From: Paracyclopina nana
Lineage: Eukaryota > Arthropoda > Copepoda > Cyclopoida > Cyclopettidae
Length of the DNA: 64,000 nucleotides
Direction of reading: 5' to 3'
Assembly (NCBI GenBank): GCA_019096065.1
Contig: JAGUCH010000002.1
Span: forward strand, 9,870,501 to 9,934,500
The notes beneath the pieces were generated by a model that worked only from the letters and a program-made list of their open reading frames with translations, did no database searches and was not told the origin of the DNA. Positions 54,476-64,000 of this stretch are shown here, piece after piece. Numbering within the stretch: position 1 is the first letter of the stretch; each line of letters starts with the position of its first letter. The position numbers were made by a program, and so were the translations under genes.

Positions 54476-57400
54476 ATGTCGGAGCGAAAAAAGGAATTGG
54501 AAACGACCAAAAAACTTTTGCGTTCAATGCTTATTGCTAGCAAAACTGGATATCCTCTAAATGCACTCAACAAGGCCTTTAAAGACGAGATCACCGGTCA
54601 TTACCTTCCACTTGAAAAACTCGGGTACTCTTCCCTTGAGCAATTTTTGGAGGCAATTCCAGATGCTGTCTCTTTGGAGAAGAGAGCTGACGGGAAAACT
54701 GTTGTCAAAGGAGTACCCGACCGAGCTAACATGCATATTGCCAAGCTTGTTAAGGAGCAAAAAGACTACTCTCCTGGTGGAAATAACAAGAACCGTTTCT
54801 TTAATCGGCCTCACCAAAGTAGATTTTCATCTAGTGCAAAATCGCATCCCAAAGTTGTCCCATTTACTGTGCAAACCAAAGTATCCGCTTTGATGAAAAA
54901 CAATCGAGAGGTATTATAATTAACCTCGGGCCTATTAAGGACTATTAATAGACATATTTTCCTTAGGGTTTGAGCATGGGAGAGTTTGAGGCCAAGTATT
55001 TAGAAGTCTACAAGGAGCCCATCAATTTCAAAACATATGGGTTCTCCACTTCAATCGAGCTTCTGTCCCACATGAAAGATCTTGTGCATGTTCGGCAAAC
55101 GGGAAACGGAGCATACAGAGTCGTCCCTACGCTCAGTAAGATCCAAGAGTGGGAAAAGGAGGCCAATAAGCCTACGAAGACGCTGGCTGCCTCTCCAAGA
55201 CCAATTATTTCCCATGAGCTTAGGTCAAATTTGGAAGCTTTCATCTCCCGATATCCAAGTGGTATCGGGCTCCCTGATTTTCAAGCTCAATTTCGCAAGC
55301 AGTTTGGACCACTTGACTTGCAGTCTTTAGGCTGTCAATCTGTTGCCCAATTCTGCATGCTGCTAAGTGATATTTTTTCAATGAAGAATTGTCCGGGCGA
55401 GCAAATGGGAGGATGGACGGTCTACCCAAAAGGTGCATTGGATGGGCCTACGACATCAACATTGATTGAAGACGTTAATTCAAATATTCGTCGGGTTCTT
55501 CGTGATTTTCATGATGGCTTGGAGATTTCCTCATTTCCCCAAAAGTATAAGGTATTTTCGCTTAATCAAATCTTCCATTTTGCGCTCATTAAAACTTAAA
55601 TCTTTTTTAAAGGAAATTTGTGGAGCTTCTTTGGAGTTGTGTGGCTACGGAAGCCTTTCAGACTTATTTGCATCTATACCATTCGTTGAATGTATATCTA
55701 TTAATCATCCCATCACCCAGCAGAACAAGTCTATTGTCAGAATGAAGCAAAAGGACCTAAAGGAAGAAAAGCTTAAGTTCCATACCATCAGCAAGAAAGG
55801 AAAAGATACCAGCAACGTTATCATCACTAACCTTGCTGATAGTGTTGCAGAAAACGACCTTACTACTTTGTTCAGCTTCCACGGACCTGTCCTATGTGCC
55901 AAAATTTTAAAACACGAAAAAAAGGCTGTTGTTACTATGCAGACTAGCGAGGATGCTAAGCGAGCTGCTGACGAATTTAACAATGAATTGTTGGATGGCA
56001 GTGTTATTCAATGTTTTATTGAGGAAGATAGGTAAGTGATCCCGTTTTATGTTGCTTCCCTCTAGTCTACTGATGTTCTTTATTTTCAGCCCCAAGAAGA
56101 AAAGACCTTCTTCTAGCGAGCCAGGCTCTGCTCCAACTAGCCCTAGCGTTGATTCTCATATACCTGACCAAGGCCCAATTATGCCTGTGAAGTTGCCACC
56201 AAGCCTCAAAGTGGGAGAATACATCGATATCTTGGTTGCCGAGGTCTTTTCGCCTCATCATTTTTACTTCCAACTCAAGTCAAATGCGGAGCAATTGAAT
56301 TCCATGATGTGGGACCTTGAGTAAGTATGATATAGCAGGCATCTATTTCCTATCTATCAATGACTCGTCGTTACAGCGACTTCTATAAGTGTGAAAATGG
56401 GGTGTCAGATGGTTATCTGCTTGCTGATAGTGATTGCAAAAGTGGCATGGTAGTTGCCGCGCTTTACTTTGACGATTGGCACCGAGCTGTGATACTTGAA
56501 TGCGATTTGGTCAGAGACGTCTTCAAGATTGATTATTTCGACTATGGAACGCCTGCTGAAGTACCTCGTTCACACCTCCGCCTTCTGGATCGGAGGTTTG
56601 CTCAGTTGCCTGCACAAGCGATCAGGGGAAAGCTGGCACACATCAGGCCCATTTTTGACGATTGGTCTTCCGAATCGGGAGTTTACTTTCTCGATCTTGT
56701 GAAAAGAACTAACGATCATGGGATAGTCGCAGAGGTCAGAGGTGTGGCCAAATCCACCACAGCCGTGTCGGTTTGGATGTACGACACTGTTACCAACGAA
56801 CTGCCAACTGGTATACAAATCAATGAGAAACTGGTGGAAAGGGGTTTCGCTGAGCTTTGCTCTGATGTTGAGGATGATGAAGATGAGCTGGAAAAGGCAA
56901 TAGCTCGTAGCAACTACCGCCAGCTTGAACTCGCCAGGCCTCAAAAACCTCTTCGCATACCATGCGAGGCCGAAGACACGAAAGTTGTACTAGAGACCTT
57001 TGACAAGTCCCATGGCAGTGACAATTCAGGGCCAAAGTCAGCGTTTACACCCATCCGAAAGCACTCTGTTGAAACAAAACCCTTAATTGCATCTCCCTGT
57101 CGTCCAAATCCTCAGCCACACTTGTCGACATCTCGCCCTTCTTCAGTGGAAATTGAGAAAATTAGGGTAATTGACTCGTGTGAATCCCACGTTATATTTT
57201 TGGATGGGATGTCGTACATGACATCAGCCGAGATCTCCGCTTTGATTCCTAAATTCAAGAAGAAGGATGTTCTTGGGAAAATGCTTTCCCTAAGAAAAGT
57301 CAAAATCGACTCGTTAAAAGCCACTCCTGAAACTCACGTAGAACTCTTTGAAAACTGCGTCTTGTAAGTACATAATAGTAGTTTTTGTTGTTTCAATTCT

Positions 57401-57570
57401 GATATGATATCTTTTTCAGGGAAGAAGTGCTTGGAATCGAGAATGAAAATGGCGAGGTTGTGAGCCAGCTAACCCTATATCGAGTGCAAAAGATTTCGCA
57501 AATTTTGGGGTTGTTCCATCCAGATTGTAGCTCTCAGCTCATTGCAGTCTTGAACCAATATTCCAGGTAA
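54476..57570 (+). CDS. LOTUS-RRM-Tudor protein (TDRD5/TDRD7-like germ-granule factor)
   Basis: Six exons: 54476-54910, 54967-55551, 55613-56031, 56090-56320, 56377-57363 and 57420-57570, 935 residues. Four LOTUS-like winged-helix segments are seen at about residues 13-85 (GYPLNALNKAFKD, LEKLGYSSLEQFLEAIPD), 136-205 (NFKTYGFSTSIELLSHMKDL), 222-300 (GLPDFQAQFRKQFGPLDLQS) and 318-375 (LCGYGSLSDLFASIPFVE). An RRM-like domain follows (about 405-480; VIITNLADSVAENDLTTLF, LLDGSVIQCFIEE), then an extended Tudor domain (about 500-650; FKIDYFDYGTPAEVPRSHLR). TDRD5 and TDRD7 carry LOTUS and Tudor domains and act in germ granules and piRNA/transposon control. The RRM is not in the usual description. The stop TAA lies within a GTAAGG donor-like site, but AATAAA at 57625 suggests the transcript ends here. 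Confidence 0.88.
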
Positions 57571-57694
57571 GGAGCTAAGGAAAAGAAAAGATTCAAAGAT
57601 ATATTTTTGAAAAGTTGTTATGAGAATAAAAGGCATGACTCATGTCACCCAACCTTGCTTATTGCTAGTTGTTGGCTCGAGGCCAGACATAGCC

Positions 57695-59021
57695 ATGGCC
57701 TCAGTGGAACGTTTAGCAGAGCGTAAGGCTCTGGTGTTGGACTACTTTTCTAGACAGTTTGAGGGTAGAATCAACCATTCAATATATTCGTGGGTGGATT
57801 TAGCCAACGTTATGGGCTGCTACATAGACACTTGCATTGCTCTTACAGAGAGGGCCAAAAGGAAAAATCGTAATAGTGATAGTGAGCCTCAAGTGACTTT
57901 GGACGTTAACTGTGTTGTCAAAGATATTCAGCTCATGCTGTTAGACATTGTTCGCAATCCCAGCTACCCAGTTTCGCCATTTTTCAAAGAAAAATCGCTA
58001 TCATGGCTTTCGCAACAATTTGAAGTGATTTTGACGGAGCGAAATTTGCCATCAACATATGAATCTTTCACTCTGGATACTCGTCATACTTCTGAGAAGG
58101 ACTCAAATTATGCTTTTAAAAGTTACTTTGTAGCTGATGGTGTAAAAGTGTGCTTGTTGGAGGAGAATAACAATCCTATGGGGAATGAGGAGGGTGCCAC
58201 TGGATTGATAACTTGGCAAGGAGCTTATTGCCTCTATTATTGGCTTATATCGGCCTATTCGAACATATTACCAGAAAAAGCAAAGGTAAAGGTTTGTTTT
58301 TACATACGCTATTGAGATGACTTTTTTCAAGAACAACCTGCTTTTCTGCTGTTTTTGTGTGAATCTTTAACGATTCAATTATCCTTAATGTCAAATCAAG
58401 GTGCTCGAACTTGGCAGTGGAGCTGGATATTTCGGAATAGCTCTACTTTTATCTGGATTCGGCGTCTCTCGATACACCTTTACTGACATTCACTACAATG
58501 TGTTAAATACTTTGGTGGCTAACGTGAAAATTAATCTCGTGAAGCAAGATGTCAGCTTTGAGGACATGAATCAGTGGCTTGACAGTGGCCCTCCGCAACA
58601 AGTGCATCGCACAGGTGTTGAGGAAACACTTGTTACTCACAACCTTGCTGATGACACCACTGCCGTTGTCCGCTACCTGGACTGGTTAAATTGCAGTGAT
58701 AGTATCATTGACAGCCTCGATTATGACATAATCTTTGGATCCGACCTCACCTACACGAAATGCATGCTGCTGCCCTTGGCCCAGTTGTTGAAGAGGTTTC
58801 TTTCAAAAAAGAAAGCAGAGGAACAGAAAGTTTCGGCGTACATAGCTTGCACGCATAGAAATGCTGACATCATCGATGCTTTTCTTAATCACTTGGTAGA
58901 TGTAGGATTAACATGTTCAGCCGTAATTAAGAGTACTTTCGGTCCCAATGAGGGGCTTACCATCACTCACGAGCCTCTTAAGCCGGTGACAGTGTTTCGG
59001 ATCGAAAACTCACAGCAGTAA
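57695..59021 (+). CDS. EEF2KMT: EEF2KMT (FAM86-type) protein-lysine methyltransferase
   Basis: Exons 57695-58285 and 58401-59021, phase 0, 403 residues. The FAM86 N-terminal region (VLDYFSRQFEG; HPSYPVSPFFKEKSLSWL-like block) leads to GATGLITWQGAYCLYYWL. The seven-beta-strand methyltransferase domain then starts with SAM-binding VLELGSGAGYFGIALL (created at the splice), followed by the TDIHYNVLNTL acidic turn and DYDIIFGSDLTYTKCMLLPL (motif like DVLYCPE). The human enzyme trimethylates Lys525 of eEF2. ATG 57695 is preferred over in-frame 57620, which overlaps the upstream gene's polyadenylation signal. AATAAA at 59084-59089 follows the stop. Confidence 0.93.
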
Positions 59022-59401
59022 CTTTTTATCATTATTTAACGATCATTTCAGCCACAAGTGCATCTCTGTTTTTAAGTATGCAGAAATAAAATACTCTCTC
59101 CACGCGCCTTTTAAAGCATATGTTTAGATGTGTCGCAGGTAAAAAGGCAGCCTTATCGCTCCACATTTCCAGATAAGAAAAAAAGTCACGTCATTACGCT
59201 ATGCATAATATACGTATATAGCAGACGAAACGCGTCGCAGCTAAAGCAAATTTGAAGGCAGCCTGTGCGTCGTAACCTTCACTTAGCCCATAGTGCTCGA
59301 ATATGTGAGTGAGAAAGCAGTCACTGCAGCACAACACATACAAGTGACTGTACGAGGAAAATACGACAGCAATTTCGTTCATGAACGCGTAGACAAGAAA
59401 T
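59022..59401. other. Intergenic
   Basis: 380 bp holding the EEF2KMT polyadenylation signal and presumably the promoter of the CYSTM gene; nothing else was recognised. Confidence 0.5.
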
Positions 59402-59791
59402 ATGAGTGGGTACAACCAGCCCCAACCAGATCAGTCTGGTGCTTATGTGATGCAGCCACCGCCACCCTACACACCTACCAACTACACCGATCCTCGTGGG
59501 GAATTTGTGCAACAGCAGCCTCAGGGCTACTATCCACCATCAGCTCCTCCAGGATATCCTCCACAACAGCCAGGGTATCCTCCCCAGCAGCCGGGAGGAT
59601 ATCCTCCGCAACCTCAGTATGGCTATCCACCTGCGCAGCAGCCAATGTACCCTCAACAAGGAAATGTGAACCAAAGAAAAAGTGACAATAGTTGTATGGA
59701 CACTTTTTGCTGCTGTCTAGCTGGATACTGTGCGTGCCAGATGTTGAGTGATCTTTTGTGCTGCCTATGCGGACTTTTTGCTGACGACTAG
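59402..59791 (+). CDS. CYSTM-type cysteine-rich tail-anchored protein, Pro/Gln/Tyr-rich
   Basis: A single exon of 129 residues. Residues about 35-90 are a low-complexity region with GYPPQQP-type repeats. The C-terminus is a cysteine-rich membrane module (MDTFCCCLAGYCACQML, then DLLCCLCGLF) typical of CYSTM proteins, which are tail-anchored and linked to stress tolerance in several eukaryotes. The repeats resemble annexin or rhodopsin-tail PPGY repeats but the CYSTM tail decides the call. No introns. Confidence 0.8.
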   Translation: MSGYNQPQPDQSGAYVMQPPPPYTPTNYTDPRGEFVQQQPQGYYPPSAPPGYPPQQPGYPPQQPGGYPPQPQYGYPPAQQPMYPQQGNVNQRKSDNSCMDTFCCCLAGYCACQMLSDLLCCLCGLFADD

Positions 59792-60236
59792 ATAGATGAT
59801 ATATTTGACAATACACAGCCTGATTCTGAGCAATGTGAACATTTTAAAATAGTTGATGCATTAAACTATTATGAGCCATCTTTGTTATATGTTCAAACAC
59901 AGAAATATAGTAATGCCATGTTCTGCGCGATTGCTTGCATAACGGTCTGCTGCAAATCCAGTTCTTTTAACAACCCTTGATGAGTCAACCAGATTAGTAG
60001 TGTGCTTATATACGCGGAAGCCTCTTGCTCCATTGGTGGTGCGAGGATGGACCATCGCGATATCAGGAAGCGCGAAATAATAAATGGTGCGCGGACAATA
60101 AAATCACCACATTCTCTGCGTAGTCCAAGTCTGAGTGACATCCCTTGTGTCTTCAATTGTGTTATACACATTTAGTTTAGAATATTTAATTGCGTGTGCA
60201 GTTTTGTCCCGAGATAGTCTTGAAACCGCAATCATC
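59792..60236. other. Intergenic
   Basis: 445 bp, AT-rich, likely holding the 3' UTR of the CYSTM gene and the promoter of the next gene. No coding potential supported. Confidence 0.5.
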
Positions 60237-60908
60237 ATGATGCCCATGGATTACTTCAGATTTGGCCCCATCAGTGCTGTGTCCTTCCTCATTTGCCTCC
60301 TACCCTCTGCCTATTCCATGCCCAGTACAACGAACGAGTAAAAGACCCCACTGAACACACAATTAACCTGCATTTCTTCGACAGACCCTCAAAGCACTCG
60401 ATTCTTCCCTGGAGCCCCAGCCGTCAACCTCAATGATCCCAGCACCCAAATTGCAGGCCTTGGCGCCTTGGGGGTGACAGCGTTTGCTGCCAGCAATGTT
60501 TTCTCCGGCAACGACAGGATTCGCGTTAGGCCTAACCTGGGTCTCAACTTTGACCCAAGGGTATAAGCTCCATAAGCTGCAGTTAATGACCGCTCCCAAT
60601 GCACTTTCCCCTTGTTACAGACTCAACAGCTTTCTCCCGCTCTCACTGCCAACGTCCAGGTCGGCGATGGTCCAGTTGCACCTACTTTCAACGTAGGCGG
60701 GCAATTCGACCCCAACTCTGGAAATGGAATCCCCATCGCGCCAGTCGTGGGAACTGGCCTCAACATTGGAGACAGCAATGGAAACTTTAACCCTGCTGTG
60801 ACCTCGAACTTTGCTCTCAGCAATGGCCAAGCCAACCCTCAATTTGGAGCTGGAGCTAACATTGGCTCATTCAACTTGGGAAACTTCGGAAGCTTCTTTA
60901 GAGGCTAG
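60237..60908 (+). CDS. Unrecognised secreted Gly/Asn-rich protein
   Basis: Proposed exons 60237-60324, 60385-60560 and 60621-60908, 183 residues. The first splice uses GTACAA at 60325, which keeps frame; the stronger-looking GTAAAA at 60338 would lead to an early stop. The N-terminus is a clear signal peptide (ISAVSFLICLLPSAYS). The mature protein is rich in Gly, Asn, Pro and Phe with repeating NxGxxFDPNSGNG-like motifs (VGGQFDPNSGNGIPIAPVVG, FGAGANIGSFNLGNFG). It has no Cys after the signal. I do not recognise the family. Extended beta or cuticle/antimicrobial-type glycine-rich proteins are possible analogues, without evidence. Confidence 0.65.
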
Positions 60909-61086
60909 AAATAATTTATGATACTCTACATATTTAAATTGCTCACAAACATGGTCTCGAATAAACAGGACGCTATCACAAGCAATCCATATTAAACGTA
61001 GGAAGTTAAAAGAGTGTATTTTAGACCGCGATAGCAAGATTTTGATAAGGTCATTGTGCGTAGTAGGCATACAATCCTTGATCAAA

Positions 61087-62115
61087 ATGGAAGTGGGAAG
61101 TGCAAAGCTGCAGCCGCTATACTATGCATCTTTTTTGGTCATTTTATTGGGAACTTCCCATGCACATCGGCCAGTAGGAGGAACACATGCAGGTATTTTG
61201 ACAAACAAGTTTATCCCGTTCTTAATTATGCGAACATAACGTACGCTTCAAAATTGCAAAGCTGCTATTTGCTAAGCCTATTGTAAACCAAGAATAGGTG
61301 CATCTATGCACACAGACTTTTCGGTAATGCACTTTGGGAAACGCGATCAACTTTTATCACACGATGTTACCAAATTACTAAGATGCATTGCAAATTGAAT
61401 TCTCGCAACCAAATGAATACCCAAATGCATGATTCAACTTTCCTCTTCGAGTACAGCTATCACATAAGATATTGTCAAAGATGGGCCCTTCCAAGTAGAA
61501 GGACCAGAATGACAACATGTACACAAAAAGGTGCTTTTTAGACCCTTTTTCCGTGAGCACTCCCTATAATGCACAAGGCCATTACTCGAAAATGCTCCTA
61601 GATAGGAAGCACGCTCCAATTCCCACGGAATGGAGAATGGGCGAATCGAATTCGAGTTAGAGTATAATTTTCTCTGAATCAGAATGCATGTAAATGTGCA
61701 AGAAGGACTTCGCACTACATCTATGCAGACTGACCATTGGCTTTTTAACGCTTTAGATCTACTGAATATGGTGTTGAAAATCTACAGGACATATTGTATG
61801 GTAGTAAGTGTGCATCCAGTAAACTCTGCCATTGTTTTTGTTGCAGTTCCAGCCCCAATGATGATGAATCAAGTTGCCAGTAATAGGCCTATTCTAAGCC
61901 CGACTATGTGCGTTGGGATCACGGCGTTTGTTATAGGGACAGCTATAGGCATAGGAATAGGAGTTCTTATAGCAAACAACCGATACCGGAACAACGGGTT
62001 TGGAGGGGGCATTTGGTTTGGCAAAAGACGCAAAAGGTTCATCACAGGAGAAGAGGACGATGAAGCATACCAAGTCTTGGAGGCTCTCGATAAGGCATCC
62101 CAAAAATACGAATGA
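61087..62115 (+). CDS. Unrecognised small membrane protein with signal peptide
   Basis: Exons 61087-61192 and 61847-62115, phase 1, 124 residues. Residues 10-26 form a signal peptide (LYYASFLVILLGTSHA). After a short linker a strong glycine-zipper-like transmembrane helix follows (GITAFVIGTAIGIGIGVLIA). The intracellular side is basic (KRRKRF) then acidic (GEEDDEAYQVLEALDKASQK). The 654-nt intron is long for this locus and may hide another exon; none could be fixed. The GxxxG-type repeats in the helix suggest oligomerisation. No family was recognised. It follows another orphan secreted gene on the same strand. Confidence 0.6.
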
Positions 62116-62157
62116 CATTCGGAAAATCTCTATTCTTTATTGTGGTTCTGCGTCACC

Positions 62158-63996
62158 TTACAACTGATCGATATATGGGACATATGCTAAATTACCTGCT
62201 GCTCCCAAGGAAAATTTCGCGTTGGACAGTTTCTTTGCTGCGGCCTTTTAAAAAAAACATTTCACTAATTTATGCACGACGTGACCTTTACTAAAACCTT
62301 TTTGTGAATTACCTCAACGTCAGACAAATTGGCCTTGTTGAAAAGGTCGGCCATTTGAGCCGGGGTAACCGCCTGGTGAGCGCCAAACGCCAAATGAGAG
62401 GCCATGGCTTCCAGTTTCGACAATGATGATCCAGTTTGGTCTTCCAAGTAAATGGTCATCGATTTTTTAGCAGCATTCAACTCTTCTTGAGTTACGCTGA
62501 TTGACCTCAGCCCAGCTACGACCGATTCCAAAACCTATTCGATATCAAACCAATCAGAGATTTTCCATCAATTTGCCAAGAGGAGGACTAAAATCTGGCT
62601 TACCTTTCCGGCAGATTGTGCATCGCTCGCAATGTAAGCCCCCAATAAGCCGGCATCTGAGTAGCTGTAGTTTATTGCCGAGACAGCGTTACTTCCTGAA
62701 GCTTTTTGCAATTTCCCATGACAGTTGCCATAGGCAACGCGTGGCCCTTGGCCCAAAATATGTTGAAGAAGCCTCGTGGCGACTGCTTCCTTGACTGAGG
62801 CTGCTGATGCACAATTCGCAGCAACTGCAAGGAAGGCTTGATTGCCACCAGTTTCGATGCGCACCTCGCCAGTGTGAAACTTGCTGGCTAACGAAGACAC
62901 GTTCGAGCTCTTAGGGAGGCTTATTTGCTCGCCATACTTCACGAGAAGGTCGTGATCGATGTCGAGTCCCATCAAAACGGTCCTGTCAATTGTATAGTTT
63001 TTGTTATGGAACTCCTGCAACATAGCAGAGCTCATCTTGCCCACCTAAAACAAAGCTAGGGAGTTAATAGCCTTTCTCAAATGATTGTGTGGGAAATTTT
63101 ACCATGTGTTCAGGGGCGTAGAGCGAATTCCCCAAACCATCCCTGAAGGCAGCTTTATGAAGAGCCTCGCTTGCCAATTCTGCAAGAGAGACGCTGGCTA
63201 CTTCAGTTGCCATTCGTGGCAGAACTTGATCGTGAACCTCCCATGGCTTAAAAGAAGGCTCATCGACCGTCCGCAAGAAGAAGTCAATAACTGAAATTTG
63301 ATTAGTTTAACAAAATTCCTAATTGACTCAAACAATAAAGGTGTGAGGACTCGTCTAAAATGCCAAAAAAACTAAGATATGCTACAAAACAGTAAGAACT
63401 ATCGTCATAACTTTTTTGTTGACATTTTATTCTTGGGAAAGAGCATCAAAGTTTCATGCATGATGAATATGCATAAACAAACCGAGATGACTAGACTTGT
63501 GAGATGATAACTAGAAACCGTGACATTTACTTATCATGTCAAGCTTACCATTCATAGCGTGATTCCTAGGAACAACTGAGGAGTACAGGGTGTACTCTCT
63601 GCTTCCAGTGACATCCACTTGGCCTCCAGATTGCTGAATACTACGAACAGTTGACAATGAGGAGTGCTTAGAAGTGGCCAAACCAGCCGCTAGCCTCAGG
63701 GCATGGCTCACACCCCGATTGTCACCACTTTCATGCCGAGATCCAGATTTCACTAATACACCCAATGAAGACAAGGCTGCTCCAGTATCCAAGGAGGCAA
63801 CAGTGAGGCCATTAGACAACTTTGTGGTCTACCATAGTAAAAATTGAAATTAAAAGGGCCTCAAGAGCTGTAATTGGTTGATAAGCATTACTTGAACTTC
63901 GCCACCATCGGATTTTTTAGCCGCAGCTGCAGCCTGCGCAGCCAATCCTCGCTGTCCCTGGAGGAGCCCCGAGGTCCTTGCTAGCCTGGATGCCAT
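62158..63996 (-). CDS. UQCRC2: UQCRC2, cytochrome bc1 core protein 2
   Basis: Six exons on the minus strand: 63996-63892, 63828-63549, 63290-63103, 63044-62604, 62534-62313 and 62244-62158; 440 residues (human 453). The mitochondrial presequence-like start MASRLARTSGLLQGQRG is complete just inside the window end. Family blocks: KLSNGLTVASLDTGAALSSL, FRDGLGNSLYAPEHM, LLQHILGQGPRVAYG, YSYSDAGLLGAYI, and the C-terminal KFSLGAAGNLAYVPYIDQL in a short last exon. It is an M16-peptidase-fold subunit of complex III in the inner mitochondrial membrane. The HxxEH-type protease motif is not expected in core 2 and was not seen. TTTATT at 62136-62141 is the minus-strand polyadenylation signal. Confidence 0.96.
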
Positions 63997-64000
63997 TTCA

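Noticed and set aside
57567-57760. An extra final exon of the LOTUS-Tudor gene spliced from GTAAGG to after an AG near 57668
   Set aside because: An AATAAA lies between, the frame already stops at 57568-57570, and the extra exon would overlap the EEF2KMT start.
60338-60384. Donor GTAAAA at 60338 as the end of exon 1 of the secreted protein gene
   Set aside because: Joining it to the acceptor at 60384 gives a frame with an early stop; GTACAA at 60325 keeps the frame open.
1-64000. CRISPR arrays, tRNA or rRNA genes, bacterial operons
   Set aside because: No regularly spaced repeats, cloverleaf-like or rRNA-like sequences were recognised; the gene structure is eukaryotic throughout.

Overview
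The window is nuclear DNA from a small-genome invertebrate, most likely an arthropod. The evidence is a Ftz-F1 (NR5A) nuclear receptor with its Ftz-F1 box, two BTB/C2H2 zinc-finger genes with homopolymer-rich linkers, a BEL/Pao retrotransposon, and compact eukaryotic genes with GT-AG introns mostly 50-160 nt long. The species cannot be named from the sequence. All exon coordinates below come from splice consensus, frame continuity and remembered family sequences, not from transcripts.

Layout. 0.5-12 kb: a fax/metaxin-like membrane GST-fold gene (+) lies tail to tail with a GDAP1-like gene (-). The GDAP1-like coding sequence is split by a 9.55-kb BEL/Pao LTR retrotransposon with identical 212-bp LTRs, a 5-bp target duplication and three ORFs. 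12-21 kb: AREL1 (HECT E3 ligase, -), then ABHD18, HDHD3, a sterol-desaturase/fatty acid hydroxylase and an SLC22 transporter (all +). 21-27.3 kb: a head-to-head pair of BTB zinc-finger genes. 28-36 kb: UBFD1 (-) and TMEM208 (+) head to head, GABPA (-), a TFIIA-gamma-like protein with a long unknown C-terminus (-), a gene-poor repeat-bearing stretch, then PRDX5 (+). 36-50 kb: ftz-f1 (-, six coding exons with long introns), its GC-rich upstream DNA, and a possible unrecognised gene (-). 50.5-64 kb: uridine-cytidine kinase (+), RpL5 (-), a LOTUS/RRM/Tudor germ-granule-type gene (+), EEF2KMT (+), a CYSTM protein (+), two unrecognised small secreted or membrane genes (+), and UQCRC2 (-).

How the genes relate. 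Most are housekeeping genes with no operon logic. Several products act at mitochondria by family knowledge (GDAP1-like, ABHD18, PRDX5 long form, UQCRC2) or in apoptosis (AREL1). Three close head-to-head pairs (AREL1/ABHD18, UBFD1/TMEM208, RpL5/LOTUS-Tudor) probably share promoter DNA. The observations most worth following are the very young retrotransposon that breaks a host gene and carries a non-envelope third ORF behind its own TATA box; the LOTUS x4-RRM-Tudor architecture; and the extended TFIIA-gamma-like protein.
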